Origin: Syntrophomonas zehnderi OL-4
GTDB lineage: Bacteria; Bacillota; Syntrophomonadia; Syntrophomonadales; Syntrophomonadaceae
Reading direction: 5' to 3'
NCBI RefSeq assembly: GCF_000983115.1
Contig: NZ_CGIH01000002.1
Span: 27,454 to 91,453 of the forward strand
DNA: 64,000 nt
Part shown: positions 1 to 8,493 of the stretch, one piece after another
How positions within the stretch are numbered: position 1 is the first letter of the stretch
Layout of the letters: each line of letters starts with the position of its first letter
Translations under genes and position numbers: made by a program
The notes under the pieces: generated by a model
What the model was told of the DNA's origin: nothing
Database searches by the model: none
What the model saw: the letters and a program-made list of their open reading frames with translations, nothing else

Positions 1-1282
1 GGCGATTACGGCTGTCGTCAAGGCGATAAAAGCGTTCAAATACGTGGGGCAGATTTTCGGCGGAAATTCCTGAACCATTATCTGTTATGGCAAATTGCAG
101 ATTATTATCCTGGCGGTTTATGGTTAAACTTACCATTCCTTCTTGGCCTGCATGTCGCATGGCATTGGATAATAAGTTCAGCAGAATCTGTAAAACCCGG
201 TCAAAATCGGCAGTAATCTCATTAACATTATCATCGGCATTGATTGTAAAAATAATCCCGGTCTCCTGCATGGCTGTAACAACCGGGTTTAATCGCTCCA
301 GCAAATCTTCAATTGAAAAAGTAGATAAATGCAAAACAACTGCCTGATTTTCAACTTGTGATAAGTCCTCCAATTCCTTGATGAGGCGTGTGAGGCGTAT
401 CACTTCATCCAGCAGCAGCGCAACATTCTCTGGAGTTGCATTAATACTGTTATTCTGCATTGCTTCCAACTGTCCCCGCAGCAGAGTTAACGGTGTACGT
501 AATTCATGCGATATATCCAAAGTCAGCCGGCGTCTATTTCTATCATAATCCTCCAGCTTTTGAGCCATACAATTAAAATCTCGCCCCAATTCTAAAAACT
601 CTTGATCCCCCTTAAGTTCAATCCGTTTATTGAGTTTGCCCTGGGCTACTTCATGTATAGCAGAGGATAAATCAGCTAACGGCAAACTTATGCGTTTACC
701 AAGCAGTAGCCCCAGTAGTAGTGCGATTAGGCCTATACCCAGAGCCAGCACACTAGTACTAACTGTTAATTTATTAATAAAATCGTTTTCCATTGAAGCC
801 AGGCCCGAGCCGAGCGGACTAATCAAATATAATGTTCCTATCTGTTTATTGTCAATTTGCAAAGGGCGGGAGCTAGCCTGCCATGAGCCTAATTCAAGCG
901 GCTGTCCTACCAGCAGTCCTTGGGTATCAGCCATGACCATCCCTTTCGTATCAGCCACAATCAGTCGTTGCCCCGGCCGAATTTTACCCAGAGGAATTTG
1001 CTGACCACGGTGATACCATCCCATGCCATTGCCCCTGCTTTTTCCTTTATTATTGGGTTTAAACTCCAGATATTCCTGCAATCCCTCAATTCCATACAGG
1101 CGGTAATAATCACTTATTATCGGTACATACTGTTCCAGCATGGCCCGGTCGTATTTATTTATATAGGCCGAAAATTGTTGTCTGGTCATAATCAACATGG
1201 TCAGACTGGTGATAATTACCGCCATTATTGATACCGCTACCATTGTTGAAGTGATTCTATTAGCCAAACCAGGTTTTTTCAT
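1..1282 (-). CDS. Sensor histidine kinase, 3' end cut by window edge
   Basis: Membrane sensor kinase that should phosphorylate the response regulator encoded just upstream. My translation from the ATG at 1282 gives about 427 residues with no stop before the window edge, so the C-terminus lies outside. It shows an N-terminal membrane helix (about residues 8-30), an extracellular domain, a second helix near 165-185, a HAMP linker, a HisKA H-box HELRTPLT near residue 257, the N-box NLLSNAMRH and the G1 box DNGSGIS. The start lies 4 nt after the regulator stop codon, so the two are translationally coupled. The domain order is that of BaeS/PhoR-type kinases; the stimulus cannot be read from the sequence. 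Confidence 0.93.
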   Translation of the reverse strand, partial: MKKPGLANRITSTMVAVSIMAVIITSLTMLIMTRQQFSAYINKYDRAMLEQYVPIISDYYRLYGIEGLQEYLEFKPNNKGKSRGNGMGWYHRGQQIPLGKIRPGQRLIVADTKGMVMADTQGLLVGQPLELGSWQASSRPLQIDNKQIGTLYLISPLGSGLASMENDFINKLTVSTSVLALGIGLIALLLGLLLGKRISLPLADLSSAIHEVAQGKLNKRIELKGDQEFLELGRDFNCMAQKLEDYDRNRRRLTLDISHELRTPLTLLRGQLEAMQNNSINATPENVALLLDEVIRLTRLIKELEDLSQVENQAVVLHLSTFSIEDLLERLNPVVTAMQETGIIFTINADDNVNEITADFDRVLQILLNLLSNAMRHAGQEGMVSLTINRQDNNLQFAITDNGSGISAENLPHVFERFYRLDDSRNR

Positions 1283-1286
1283 CCCA

Positions 1287-1970
1287 TCATTCCCCTGCGA
1301 CCAACTTGTATCCTATACCGTAAACGGTTTTTATGATAATTTCGCTTTTCTGGGTAGCATCTATTTTATGACGGAGATTACTGATATGCGTATCTATGGT
1401 TCTTTCATATCCCTCATACATATCTCCAAATACCCTTTCCAAAATATGTAGCCGCGAGAAGACTTGCCCGGGGTTTTCCGCCAGTAACATAAGAATCTTA
1501 TATTCCGTGGAGGTTAAGTTGAGTTTTACATCCGCGATCGAAGCTTCCAACTTCTCAGGGTAAATTGTCAAATTATTAAATGTAACACTGGTAACTTGCT
1601 CCGCATAGCGGCCGCGACGCAGCACTGCCTTAATTCTTGCACATAGTTCCCGGGGTGAAAAAGGTTTGGTCATATAGTCGTCAGCCCCCAGTTCCAGTCC
1701 TAATAATTTATCAACTTCATCTGCCCGGGCAGTCAGAACAATGATAGGGGTATTATCTTTTTGACGAATCTTTTTTAGTACTTCCCAACCTGATATGCCT
1801 GGCAGCATCAAATCCAGAACCACCAGATCTGGTTTAATATCCTGCCAGAACTGGATTGCCTCCAGGCCATTTGCAGCCGGGACTACCTTCCAGCCTTCCT
1901 GACGGATTTGCTGAGCTAATATATCTCTGAGTTTTTTTTCATCTTCAACCAGCAAAATTAGTAGTTCCAT
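1287..1970 (-). CDS. OmpR-family response regulator
   Basis: DNA-binding response regulator of 227 residues, partner of the adjacent kinase. The receiver domain (about 1-120) has the acidic pair E9/D10, the phosphoacceptor Asp53 in VVLDLMLPG, a conserved Thr (LTA) and Lys (TKPF). The C-terminal winged helix (about 130-225) includes the LTSTEYKILMLL and RTIDTHISNLRHKI signatures of the OmpR/PhoB class. An AAGGAG site precedes the ATG. It is the first gene of a two-gene operon; the secreted protein gene upstream is separated from it by a terminator. Confidence 0.95.
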   Translation of the reverse strand: MELLILLVEDEKKLRDILAQQIRQEGWKVVPAANGLEAIQFWQDIKPDLVVLDLMLPGISGWEVLKKIRQKDNTPIIVLTARADEVDKLLGLELGADDYMTKPFSPRELCARIKAVLRRGRYAEQVTSVTFNNLTIYPEKLEASIADVKLNLTSTEYKILMLLAENPGQVFSRLHILERVFGDMYEGYERTIDTHISNLRHKIDATQKSEIIIKTVYGIGYKLVAGE

Positions 1971-2054
1971 GGCATTTCTCCTTATTGGCTTGAAAACAAT
2001 TTGGCGGAAACTTGTAAAAATTATAACATCATAATACTGTATTCCCTAATAAAA

Positions 2055-2086
2055 CAAAGGTACCCATTTTTGATAACGGGTACCCA
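2055..2086 (-). terminator. Terminator of the DUF2680-like gene
   Basis: The 7-bp inverted repeat GGTACCC (2059-2065) / GGGTACC (2078-2084) lies just past the stop of the secreted protein gene. On the minus strand it is followed by TTTGTTTT, as in a Rho-independent terminator. Confidence 0.7.
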
Positions 2087-2103
2087 ATATAAGATATAGC
2101 GCT

Positions 2104-2634
2104 TTACTTGGCAGCATTTTCTGCATATGGACAGTTGGCGCTTTTCTGCCCGCAGGCTTTCCCCATTCCCTGTCCCATACCGCCCATTCTTTTGTTCTGG
2201 TATTGACCATTACCAGGACCGGTAGTGGTGCGTTCAATATTGCTTTTAACTCTTGCCTGCATGTTAGTCAGGCAATTTTGATACTGTTCATCAGTTATCT
2301 TTTTATCTGCCTTGAGTTGATCAAGAGTGGCGGTTCTGGAGGCGGTTATTTCATTAATTAAAGTCTGCTCGCTGATTCCCTGGGATTTTGCAATGGCGGC
2401 CAGAGATTTTCCTTCCTGTCTTAGGCTGCGTACGTCTGCTGCATCCATACCGGTCAAATCAGCTACAACCCGAAGGGCAATCTGGTTCTGTTTTTGACCC
2501 GCTACGATTCCCGTACGTTCAGGGCCATTTGGGGAATTGCCTGTTCCGTTGGCAGCTGATGCACTGGTAACCAAACCTACCAACAACAGTAAAGATAGAG
2601 CTGCCACAATCAAATTTAATCCTCTTTTTTTCAT
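2104..2634 (-). CDS. Secreted DUF2680-like protein
   Basis: Exported protein of about 176 residues. The best start is the ATG at 2634, 7 nt from GGAGG; two in-frame codons further upstream are too close to that site. The N-terminus is a clear signal peptide (KKRGLN, then a Leu/Val-rich core ending SASAANG). The mature part has a segment like a degenerate helix-turn-helix (LAAIAKSQGISEQTLINEI), followed by a helix with K(K)ITDEQYQN, typical of the DUF2680 family of small secreted Firmicute proteins. The C-terminal tail is rich in Gly, Met and Lys with two Cys. Function unknown; it precedes a two-component system and may belong to the same envelope response, which is only inference. Confidence 0.8.
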   Translation of the reverse strand: MKKRGLNLIVAALSLLLLVGLVTSASAANGTGNSPNGPERTGIVAGQKQNQIALRVVADLTGMDAADVRSLRQEGKSLAAIAKSQGISEQTLINEITASRTATLDQLKADKKITDEQYQNCLTNMQARVKSNIERTTTGPGNGQYQNKRMGGMGQGMGKACGQKSANCPYAENAAK

Positions 2635-2766
2635 GATCATACCTCCAATTATTTTATTTTTTAACCTAGACAGATAATACATAATAGTTTTTTAGATAAT
2701 ATCAAAAAAATGTGGAGAAATTGTTAAGATGGCAAAATCGAAATGAAAAACGCCCACATTGTGCCA

Positions 2767-3807
2767 TTACCTCCAGGGTTTGGCAACATTAAAAAAATCC
2801 ATATGTTTGGGAAAATGAATTATGATACATGTATATTCACCGTAGACTGAATTTATGGAAATATCATGTCCCAATTTACGAGCCAGCCTCCTGGCCAGAT
2901 ATAATCCCATGCCCGTTGATTTGTTGAATTCCCTGCCATTATATCCCGTAAAACCACGGTCAAATACCCTCTCCAAATCCTCATTCCGTATACCAATTCC
3001 GTTATCCATAATCATAAGCCTTTTCTCCCCTTCATCTTTGGCGGCAAAAATTTTAATAACCCCATTTTCGGCCGTATATTTCAAGGCATTGAAAAGGATC
3101 TGGTCAAGGATAAAGAGCAGCCATTTCCTGTCGGTAGTTACCATGATATCCAAATCATATATTTCAATTCGGATTTTCTTGGCAATAAAAATCTTGGCAT
3201 GTTTTTTTACGCATTCGCTAACCAGCAGAGAAAGATCTAATTCATGAATAAAATAATCCCGTGAAAAATCATCTACCTTTGAATAATAAAGAACCTGTTC
3301 TACCAAACGGTCGATCCGGTCTATTTCTTCTCCCAGGCTGTTTAGTATCTCATCTTTAGTATTATCTGTATTGTTTTCTATTATTAGCTTACTCACCGCA
3401 ATTGGAGTTTTGATTTCATGTACCCAAGAGGATATGAATTCGAAGTTGTCTTTTTTATCGGCCAGGATTTTTTCTATTCTGCTGTTCTGCTGGTCATAAT
3501 TAGTTTGCAGTAGTATTCTAAATAACTTTTGCTCATAACTCCGTGCTGCAGGCAAACGATGTATGATTTCTTCTTCCTCCCCTTGAATAGCATCGATCAC
3601 TTGCGTATAATACACTTTTTTAATCAGATAAGACCCCAGAAGATACATGCAAAAAAGAACCAGCGCCACGACATTAAGATAAATGATATTGTTTGTCCAT
3701 ACTTTAAATGATGGGTCGAGATAGATCACCGCAGTAATAAAGACCATCAGCAAGAGGTAAAAAACGATCAAACCAATCTGGTCGGCCAGATACTCCTTCA
3801 TCTTCAT
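2767..3807 (-). CDS. bceS: BceS-type intramembrane-sensing histidine kinase
   Basis: Sensor kinase of the Bce type (346 residues). Two membrane helices (about 12-30 and 38-58) are joined by a very short loop, so there is no real extracellular sensor; in this family the kinase senses through its cognate ABC transporter. The H-box is WVHEIKTPIAVSK, and the ATPase boxes are DNGIGIR and STGMGLYLARRL. The start codon overlaps the stop of the regulator by 4 nt (ATGA). The divergent bceAB genes supply the expected transporter. Family assignment is firm; the antibiotic sensed is unknown. Confidence 0.93.
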   Translation of the reverse strand: MKMKEYLADQIGLIVFYLLLMVFITAVIYLDPSFKVWTNNIIYLNVVALVLFCMYLLGSYLIKKVYYTQVIDAIQGEEEEIIHRLPAARSYEQKLFRILLQTNYDQQNSRIEKILADKKDNFEFISSWVHEIKTPIAVSKLIIENNTDNTKDEILNSLGEEIDRIDRLVEQVLYYSKVDDFSRDYFIHELDLSLLVSECVKKHAKIFIAKKIRIEIYDLDIMVTTDRKWLLFILDQILFNALKYTAENGVIKIFAAKDEGEKRLMIMDNGIGIRNEDLERVFDRGFTGYNGREFNKSTGMGLYLARRLARKLGHDISINSVYGEYTCIIIHFPKHMDFFNVAKPWR

Positions 3808-4478
3808 GGAATAATATACCCCTGCCCTTTCCTGGTCTGGATAAAATCATGCAGGCCAATATCCCGAAGTTTCCGCCGCAAACGGTTGATGTTCACCGTT
3901 AAGGTATTATCGTCAACGAAGCTTTCATCCTCCCATAGCCCTCGCATAATTTCATCCCGACTGACAATTTGTCCGGATTTTTTCATTAGGATATAAGCAA
4001 TCCTGTATTCGTTTTTAGTAAGTTCTACTCCCTGCTGGTTATATTCCAAATGATTATCCTTCAGATCCAGGATTACGCCTTGGTGTTGCAAGACCCCGGA
4101 TTCGATTTCGGTATAAGAATAGGTTCTGCGCAGGAGGGCATTTATCTTTGCCATTAAAACCTCTAAAGAAAAAGGTTTTAGGATGTAATCATCCCCGCCC
4201 ATATTCATTGCCATAATAATATCCATATTGCTATCGCGGGAAGATATAAAAATAATCGGAACCCTGGATATACTCCTTATTCGCCCGCACCAGTAGAAAC
4301 CATCATAATACGGCAGATTTATATCCATTAACAGAAGATGCGGCTCAAACTTTAGAAACTGATTGAGGACATCGGTAAAATTAGTAACAGCCGAACCTTC
4401 AAATCCCCATTTGCGAATATTTTCTAAAATTATTTCCCTTAACTTAAGGTCATCTTCCACGATCATAATTTTAAACAT
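3804..4478 (-). CDS. bceR: BceR-type response regulator
   Basis: OmpR-family regulator of 224 residues. The receiver has E8/D9/D10, phosphoacceptor Asp52 (LLMDINLPYYDG), and the LKPF lysine. The winged helix carries LTKNEYRIAYILM and DDNTLTVNINRLRRKL, close to the BceR/VanR group. It heads a two-gene operon with bceS. It most likely binds the TTACA-N4-TGTAA site at 4624-4639, which sits right upstream of the bceAB promoter, and switches on the transporter when peptide antibiotics are present. That regulatory role comes from the family; the site is visible here. Confidence 0.94.
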   Translation of the reverse strand: MFKIMIVEDDLKLREIILENIRKWGFEGSAVTNFTDVLNQFLKFEPHLLLMDINLPYYDGFYWCGRIRSISRVPIIFISSRDSNMDIIMAMNMGGDDYILKPFSLEVLMAKINALLRRTYSYTEIESGVLQHQGVILDLKDNHLEYNQQGVELTKNEYRIAYILMKKSGQIVSRDEIMRGLWEDESFVDDNTLTVNINRLRRKLRDIGLHDFIQTRKGQGYIIP

Positions 4479-4623
4479 TGCCAGCCTCCATTCAGGGCAT
4501 AATGAAAAACAATCTTAAGCCTTGTTTTTATTGTACCATTCCTTTTTCCGGTCTATGAACCTATAGTATATCTAACCTGCGCCGCAAAATTAAGATTATT
4601 CTATATCTGTATCTTTCATCCGG

Positions 4624-4639
4624 CTTACAAAAATGTAAG
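4624..4639 (+). promoter_or_regulatory. Putative BceR operator
   Basis: The perfect inverted repeat CTTACA-AAAA-TGTAAG fits the TNACA-N4-TGTAA pattern reported for Bacillus BceR-like regulators. It lies 14 bp upstream of the -35 box of bceAB, in the usual activator position. Confidence 0.75.
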
Positions 4640-4653
4640 AAACCAGCTAGGTT

Positions 4654-4683
4654 TTGTTAGCTTTTTAAATGGTAGCCTATAAT
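4654..4683 (+). promoter_or_regulatory. Promoter of bceAB
   Basis: TTGTTA (4654-4659), an 18-bp spacer and a consensus TATAAT (4678-4683), directly downstream of the BceR operator. The weak -35 and 18-bp spacing suit an activator-dependent sigma-A promoter. Confidence 0.75.
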
Positions 4684-4733
4684 TGATTATGCCATGATAA
4701 TAGCCAGAGTAATCTAAACGGGAGGAAGCTTTG

Positions 4734-5498
4734 ATGAATACGGTTTTAGAAGTCAGAAATCTGAAAAAAGTCTATGGTTCCCGGGGAACCTTGTATCCCG
4801 CACTTGACAACATTGATCTTGACATCAAAGAGGGTGAGTTTGTAGGCATTATGGGCCCTTCAGGGGCGGGAAAAACCACCCTGTTAAATTTGGTTGCCAC
4901 TATTGACCGCCCTACAAGCGGCAGTATAAAGGTCGATGGAATTGAACTAGCCAGAATGAATGATGAGCAGTTAGCCTCTTTTCGACGCAATAAACTGGGT
5001 TTTATCTTTCAAGATTTTAATCTTTTGGATACCCTGACTATCCAGGAAAACATTATCCTTCCCCTGGCTTTGGCAAATGTGAAAGCCCCGGAAATTAAGC
5101 GACGCGGATACGAAACAGCCCTTTTATTAGGAATTGAAGATGTTTTAAACAAGTACCCCTATGAAGTTTCCGGGGGACAAAAACAACGCGCGGCGGCCGC
5201 ACGAGCAATCATCCATAAACCCAGCCTGATCCTGGCTGATGAACCTACCGGAGCTTTGGATTCAAAATCATCGGCCGAACTTCTGCAGTGTTTAAGCGAT
5301 TTAAATGAAACCTATGGGGTAAACATCATGCTGGTAACCCATGATGCATTTGCCGCCAGTTACTGCAGACGGATCCTTTTCATAAAAGACGGCCGCTTAT
5401 TTACGGAACTGGTCAAAGCCGGCCCCCGCAAGGAGTTTTTTCAAAAGATACTTGATGTTTTGGCTGTCATGGGAGGTGATAACCGTGACCTTATTTAG
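4734..5498 (+). CDS. bceA: BceA-type ABC transporter ATP-binding protein
   Basis: ATPase subunit (254 residues) of a peptide-antibiotic resistance transporter. It has Walker [10 protein letters not shown], a Q-loop ([12 protein letters not shown]), the signature [13 protein letters not shown] and Walker [13 protein letters not shown], followed by the H-loop VTHD. The sequence is typical of the MacB/BceA/LolD group. A TTG three bases upstream is also in frame, but the ATG at 4734 has the better spacing (8 nt) to GGAGG. The 3' end overlaps the permease gene by 14 nt, which implies coupled translation of the two subunits. Confidence 0.95.
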   Translation: MNTVLEVRNLKKVYGSRGTLYPALDNIDLDIKEGEFVGIMGPSGAGKTTLLNLVATIDRPTSGSIKVDGIELARMNDEQLASFRRNKLGFIFQDFNLLDTLTIQENIILPLALANVKAPEIKRRGYETALLLGIEDVLNKYPYEVSGGQKQRAAAARAIIHKPSLILADEPTGALDSKSSAELLQCLSDLNETYGVNIMLVTHDAFAASYCRRILFIKDGRLFTELVKAGPRKEFFQKILDVLAVMGGDNRDLI

Positions 5499-7368
5499 CA
5501 TTACCGCCAGGAATATAAAGAAGAACTTCCAAAACTATTTCCTATACTTTCTATCCATGGTTTTCAGCATTGTGGTTTTCTATGTTTTTACGTCTATTCA
5601 ATATAACGAACAGGTGGCCCAAACGGTAGGAGTTCTTACTAAGTATATGTTAAAACTGGGGGCAATAAGCGTGGCCGTTTTCTCAGCAATCTTTATGGGC
5701 TATTCCAATTCATTTTTTATCCGCAAAAGAAAAAAAGAAGTGGGGCTTTATTCTTTATTGGGACTTAAGAAGCGGCAAGTCGCCAGGATGCTTTTCTATG
5801 AAAATCTGGTAATGGGCGTAGCTGCCCTCGGTATAGGTATAATCTTGGGCAGTTTGTTCTCTAAACTCTTTGTTATGCTTTTTTTCAGACTTATGGGGAA
5901 TTTTGTGCAGGTTAGTTTCGCCATATCCCTACCGGCCATATACAATACCTGTGGGGTTTTTTTGCTGATATTTGTTATCATCTCCCTGTACGCCTACAGT
6001 CTAATCTACCGTTTTAAACTGGTAGATTTATTCCGTGCCGAACAGAGAGGAGAAGCGGCACCAAAAGCTTCAATTATTATGGCCCTGCTTTCCATTATAT
6101 TGATCATAACTGGTTATATCTTGGCGTTCCGGTTGGATGAAAACTTTTTCCTGTATGCACCCACGGTTCTGATTACGGTAATCCTAGGAAGCTATGGCCT
6201 CTTCCATACCTCCATGGTATTTGTGATTAGGATTCTTAAAAAAAATACTTCCCGGTATTACCGGGGAATGAACTTGGTCAGTACCACCAATCTATTCTAC
6301 CGGATTAAAAGCAATGCGACCATACTGGCTACCATCGCTATATTGAGTGCCACAGCTGTAACTGCTATGGGGATGGGTTATGGGATTTACCAGGATACCC
6401 TGGATAAAATCAATAACGATAATCCTTTTAGTTTTGTGTACTGGAATAACCCTGACCGGGATCATAAAGTAAATCAGGCTTTGGCCAAATATCCCCAAAA
6501 TCAGCTGTTAGGTTCGGTAGAAATCAGTTTTATTTCAGCACAAGCAAGTATACCTGGTTTTAATACCAGATGCAGTTTGATTTCTGAGAGCAACTATAAT
6601 GAACTGGCTCAGCTTAAAGGCTGGAAAAAGGTAGATATATCCGGGTTAAAAGACGCTGTTTGGGTTCTTCCCGACTTTAAATTCAGGGAGGATTTGGTGG
6701 ATAAAGGGGTCATAATTGAACTCGAAAAAGAAGGAAGACATGAATTCCATACAATAGACCGTCTGCCCTACAGGCTAACCAATAACAGCAACACCTGGAC
6801 CACCTTGATCCTAAGTGATGCAGCTTACGCGACGCTCACAGAATTGGAAAAACCTGATTCCCTGAAAGCCTTAATCGTGGCAAATCAGAAGGAAAGTCGG
6901 GAATTAACCGCCGAAATTGGCAAAATACTTCCTGAATATACCTGGAATGCATATTACCATGAGTATATTTACAATATGGAGATGCGGGGCATGCTGATGT
7001 TCATCGGCGGTTTTCTGGGTCTGGTAATCTTGCTGGCCACCGGCAGCATCATCTACTTCCGGCAGTTAAACGAAGCCCAGCAAGAAGGGCATAATTATCA
7101 AATCCTTCGTAACATCGGGGTTAGCAGCAAGGAAATATTCGCCTCCATACGCAAGCAATTGCTCTATGTTTTCCTTTTCCCATTAATAGTAGGAATCACC
7201 CACAGCTGGGTAGCTCTTATGGCTCTAGCAAATATGATTGCAACCGATCTGGTAAAATCAACGCTTATTACGATCACTGTTTATACACTAATTTATCTCA
7301 TCTATTACCTATTGACGGTTCATTCCTACAACCGTATTGTAAACTCGGAAATCTCATGGTCAAACTGA
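5485..7368 (+). CDS. bceB: BceB-type ABC transporter permease
   Basis: FtsX-domain permease of 627 residues. I take the GTG at 5485 as start because GGAGGTG lies just before it; earlier in-frame codons lie inside bceA without a ribosome site. Membrane helices fall in the BceB pattern: an N-terminal group, the FtsX-like core with KRKKEVGLYSLLGLKKRQV, then a soluble extracellular domain of about 200 residues (roughly 305-505), and three final helices with the second FtsX motif (LRNIGVSSKEIF). In the family, this extracellular domain recognises the peptide-lipid II cycle complex and the transporter signals to the kinase. The substrate here is unknown. Confidence 0.94.
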   Translation: MTLFSITARNIKKNFQNYFLYFLSMVFSIVVFYVFTSIQYNEQVAQTVGVLTKYMLKLGAISVAVFSAIFMGYSNSFFIRKRKKEVGLYSLLGLKKRQVARMLFYENLVMGVAALGIGIILGSLFSKLFVMLFFRLMGNFVQVSFAISLPAIYNTCGVFLLIFVIISLYAYSLIYRFKLVDLFRAEQRGEAAPKASIIMALLSIILIITGYILAFRLDENFFLYAPTVLITVILGSYGLFHTSMVFVIRILKKNTSRYYRGMNLVSTTNLFYRIKSNATILATIAILSATAVTAMGMGYGIYQDTLDKINNDNPFSFVYWNNPDRDHKVNQALAKYPQNQLLGSVEISFISAQASIPGFNTRCSLISESNYNELAQLKGWKKVDISGLKDAVWVLPDFKFREDLVDKGVIIELEKEGRHEFHTIDRLPYRLTNNSNTWTTLILSDAAYATLTELEKPDSLKALIVANQKESRELTAEIGKILPEYTWNAYYHEYIYNMEMRGMLMFIGGFLGLVILLATGSIIYFRQLNEAQQEGHNYQILRNIGVSSKEIFASIRKQLLYVFLFPLIVGITHSWVALMALANMIATDLVKSTLITITVYTLIYLIYYLLTVHSYNRIVNSEISWSN

Positions 7369-7470
7369 CTGGGTTTAAAAAATGGCAGGATTTAGTTATT
7401 TGATTGGCCTCCTTGGTATACTTCTTTGATATAATTATGTTTCAGATGTATATTTTTAAGGGGGATTATG

Positions 7471-7653
7471 ATGAAGGATTTTTTCAATAGTACACTCTGG
7501 AATACTGTTGTGATATTTATTATGGGAATAATCTCAATTATCACTCAGGAGATCGTTACCTTTATAATGTTGGGGTTTTTAATAATTATTTTGACAAATA
7601 TCTACGATAAACTTGACGATATCTCCAAGATAATGAAAAAAAGCGAAGAATAA
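7471..7653 (+). CDS. Small membrane protein
   Basis: Protein of 60 residues (61 if the preceding ATG at 7468 is used) with two hydrophobic stretches and a charged tail (DKLDDISKIMKKSEE). AAGGGGG sits 6 nt before the chosen ATG. Only 13 bases separate it from the next gene, so they are probably cotranscribed. I do not recognise a family. Confidence 0.7.
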   Translation: MKDFFNSTLWNTVVIFIMGIISIITQEIVTFIMLGFLIIILTNIYDKLDDISKIMKKSEE

Positions 7654-7666
7654 CGGAGGTTTAATT

Positions 7667-8437
7667 ATGCTGGGAGCAATAATCGGCGATATTATCGGCT
7701 CAGCTTATGAGTTTAACAATACCAAGACCACGGATTTTTCGCTTTTTACTCCCCGGTCACGTTTTACCGATGATACTGTGTTGACAGTGGCTGTAGCCGA
7801 TGCAATACTACACAATAAAGATTATGCCATGACTATCTGGGAATATGGTCGCCGCTATCCGCGGGCGGGGTATGGGGATAGGTTTGCTCTATGGCTGCAA
7901 AGTACGCAGCGCAAACCCTACCGCAGTTATGGTAATGGTTCGGCTATGCGGATCAGTCCGGTGGGTTTTGCCTATGATACAGTCGAGAAAGTCCTGGCTG
8001 AAGCAGAAAAATTCGCTTCCGTAACCCATAATCATCCCGAAGGCATTAAAGGAGCGCAGGCGGTTGCTTTGGCTATATTTATGGCCCGCCTGGGAGCAGA
8101 AAAAAAAGATATTAAGAGGGAAATTCAAACTCGTTTCGATTATAATTTACAGCGAAAACTGGATGATATACGCCCAGGTTACTCATTTGACGTAACCTGC
8201 CAGGGATCAGTACCGGAAGCCATATTGGCATTTCTGGAATCTGAAAACTATGAAGACGCCATTCGCAAGGCCATATCTCTGGGGGGAGACAGTGATACGA
8301 TTGCCTGTATGAGCGGTGGGATTGCCCAGGCTTATTATAAAGATATACCTGCCCATATGACTGATTCTGCTCGCACTATCCTGGATGATGATCTGTTAAA
8401 AATACTGGATAGCTTTGCGGCCCGATTCGGTCAATAA
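7667..8437 (+). CDS. ADP-ribosylglycohydrolase family protein
   Basis: Protein of 256 residues of the DraG/ARH fold, which removes ADP-ribose from proteins or small molecules using two divalent metal ions. Both metal-binding motifs are present: GDIIGSAYE with FTDDT near the N-terminus, and GGDSDTIACMSGGI near residue 205-218. The middle has the GNGSAMRISPVGF segment seen in the family. The ribosome site is CGGAGG. No ADP-ribosyltransferase (DraT) or nitrogenase gene is nearby, so a role in nitrogen regulation is not supported; the substrate is unknown. Confidence 0.9.
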   Translation: MLGAIIGDIIGSAYEFNNTKTTDFSLFTPRSRFTDDTVLTVAVADAILHNKDYAMTIWEYGRRYPRAGYGDRFALWLQSTQRKPYRSYGNGSAMRISPVGFAYDTVEKVLAEAEKFASVTHNHPEGIKGAQAVALAIFMARLGAEKKDIKREIQTRFDYNLQRKLDDIRPGYSFDVTCQGSVPEAILAFLESENYEDAIRKAISLGGDSDTIACMSGGIAQAYYKDIPAHMTDSARTILDDDLLKILDSFAARFGQ

Positions 8438-8458
8438 ATCAGCCGGTAAAGCCAAGAA

Positions 8459-8493
8459 AATAGACGCGGCTAACGCGGATTTACGCGTCTATT
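8459..8493. terminator. Bidirectional terminator between convergent genes
   Basis: The 10-bp inverted repeat AATAGACGCG (8459-8468) / CGCGTCTATT (8484-8493) lies between the convergent glycohydrolase and MFS genes and overlaps the MFS stop codon. The T-runs on both sides are weak. Confidence 0.55.
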
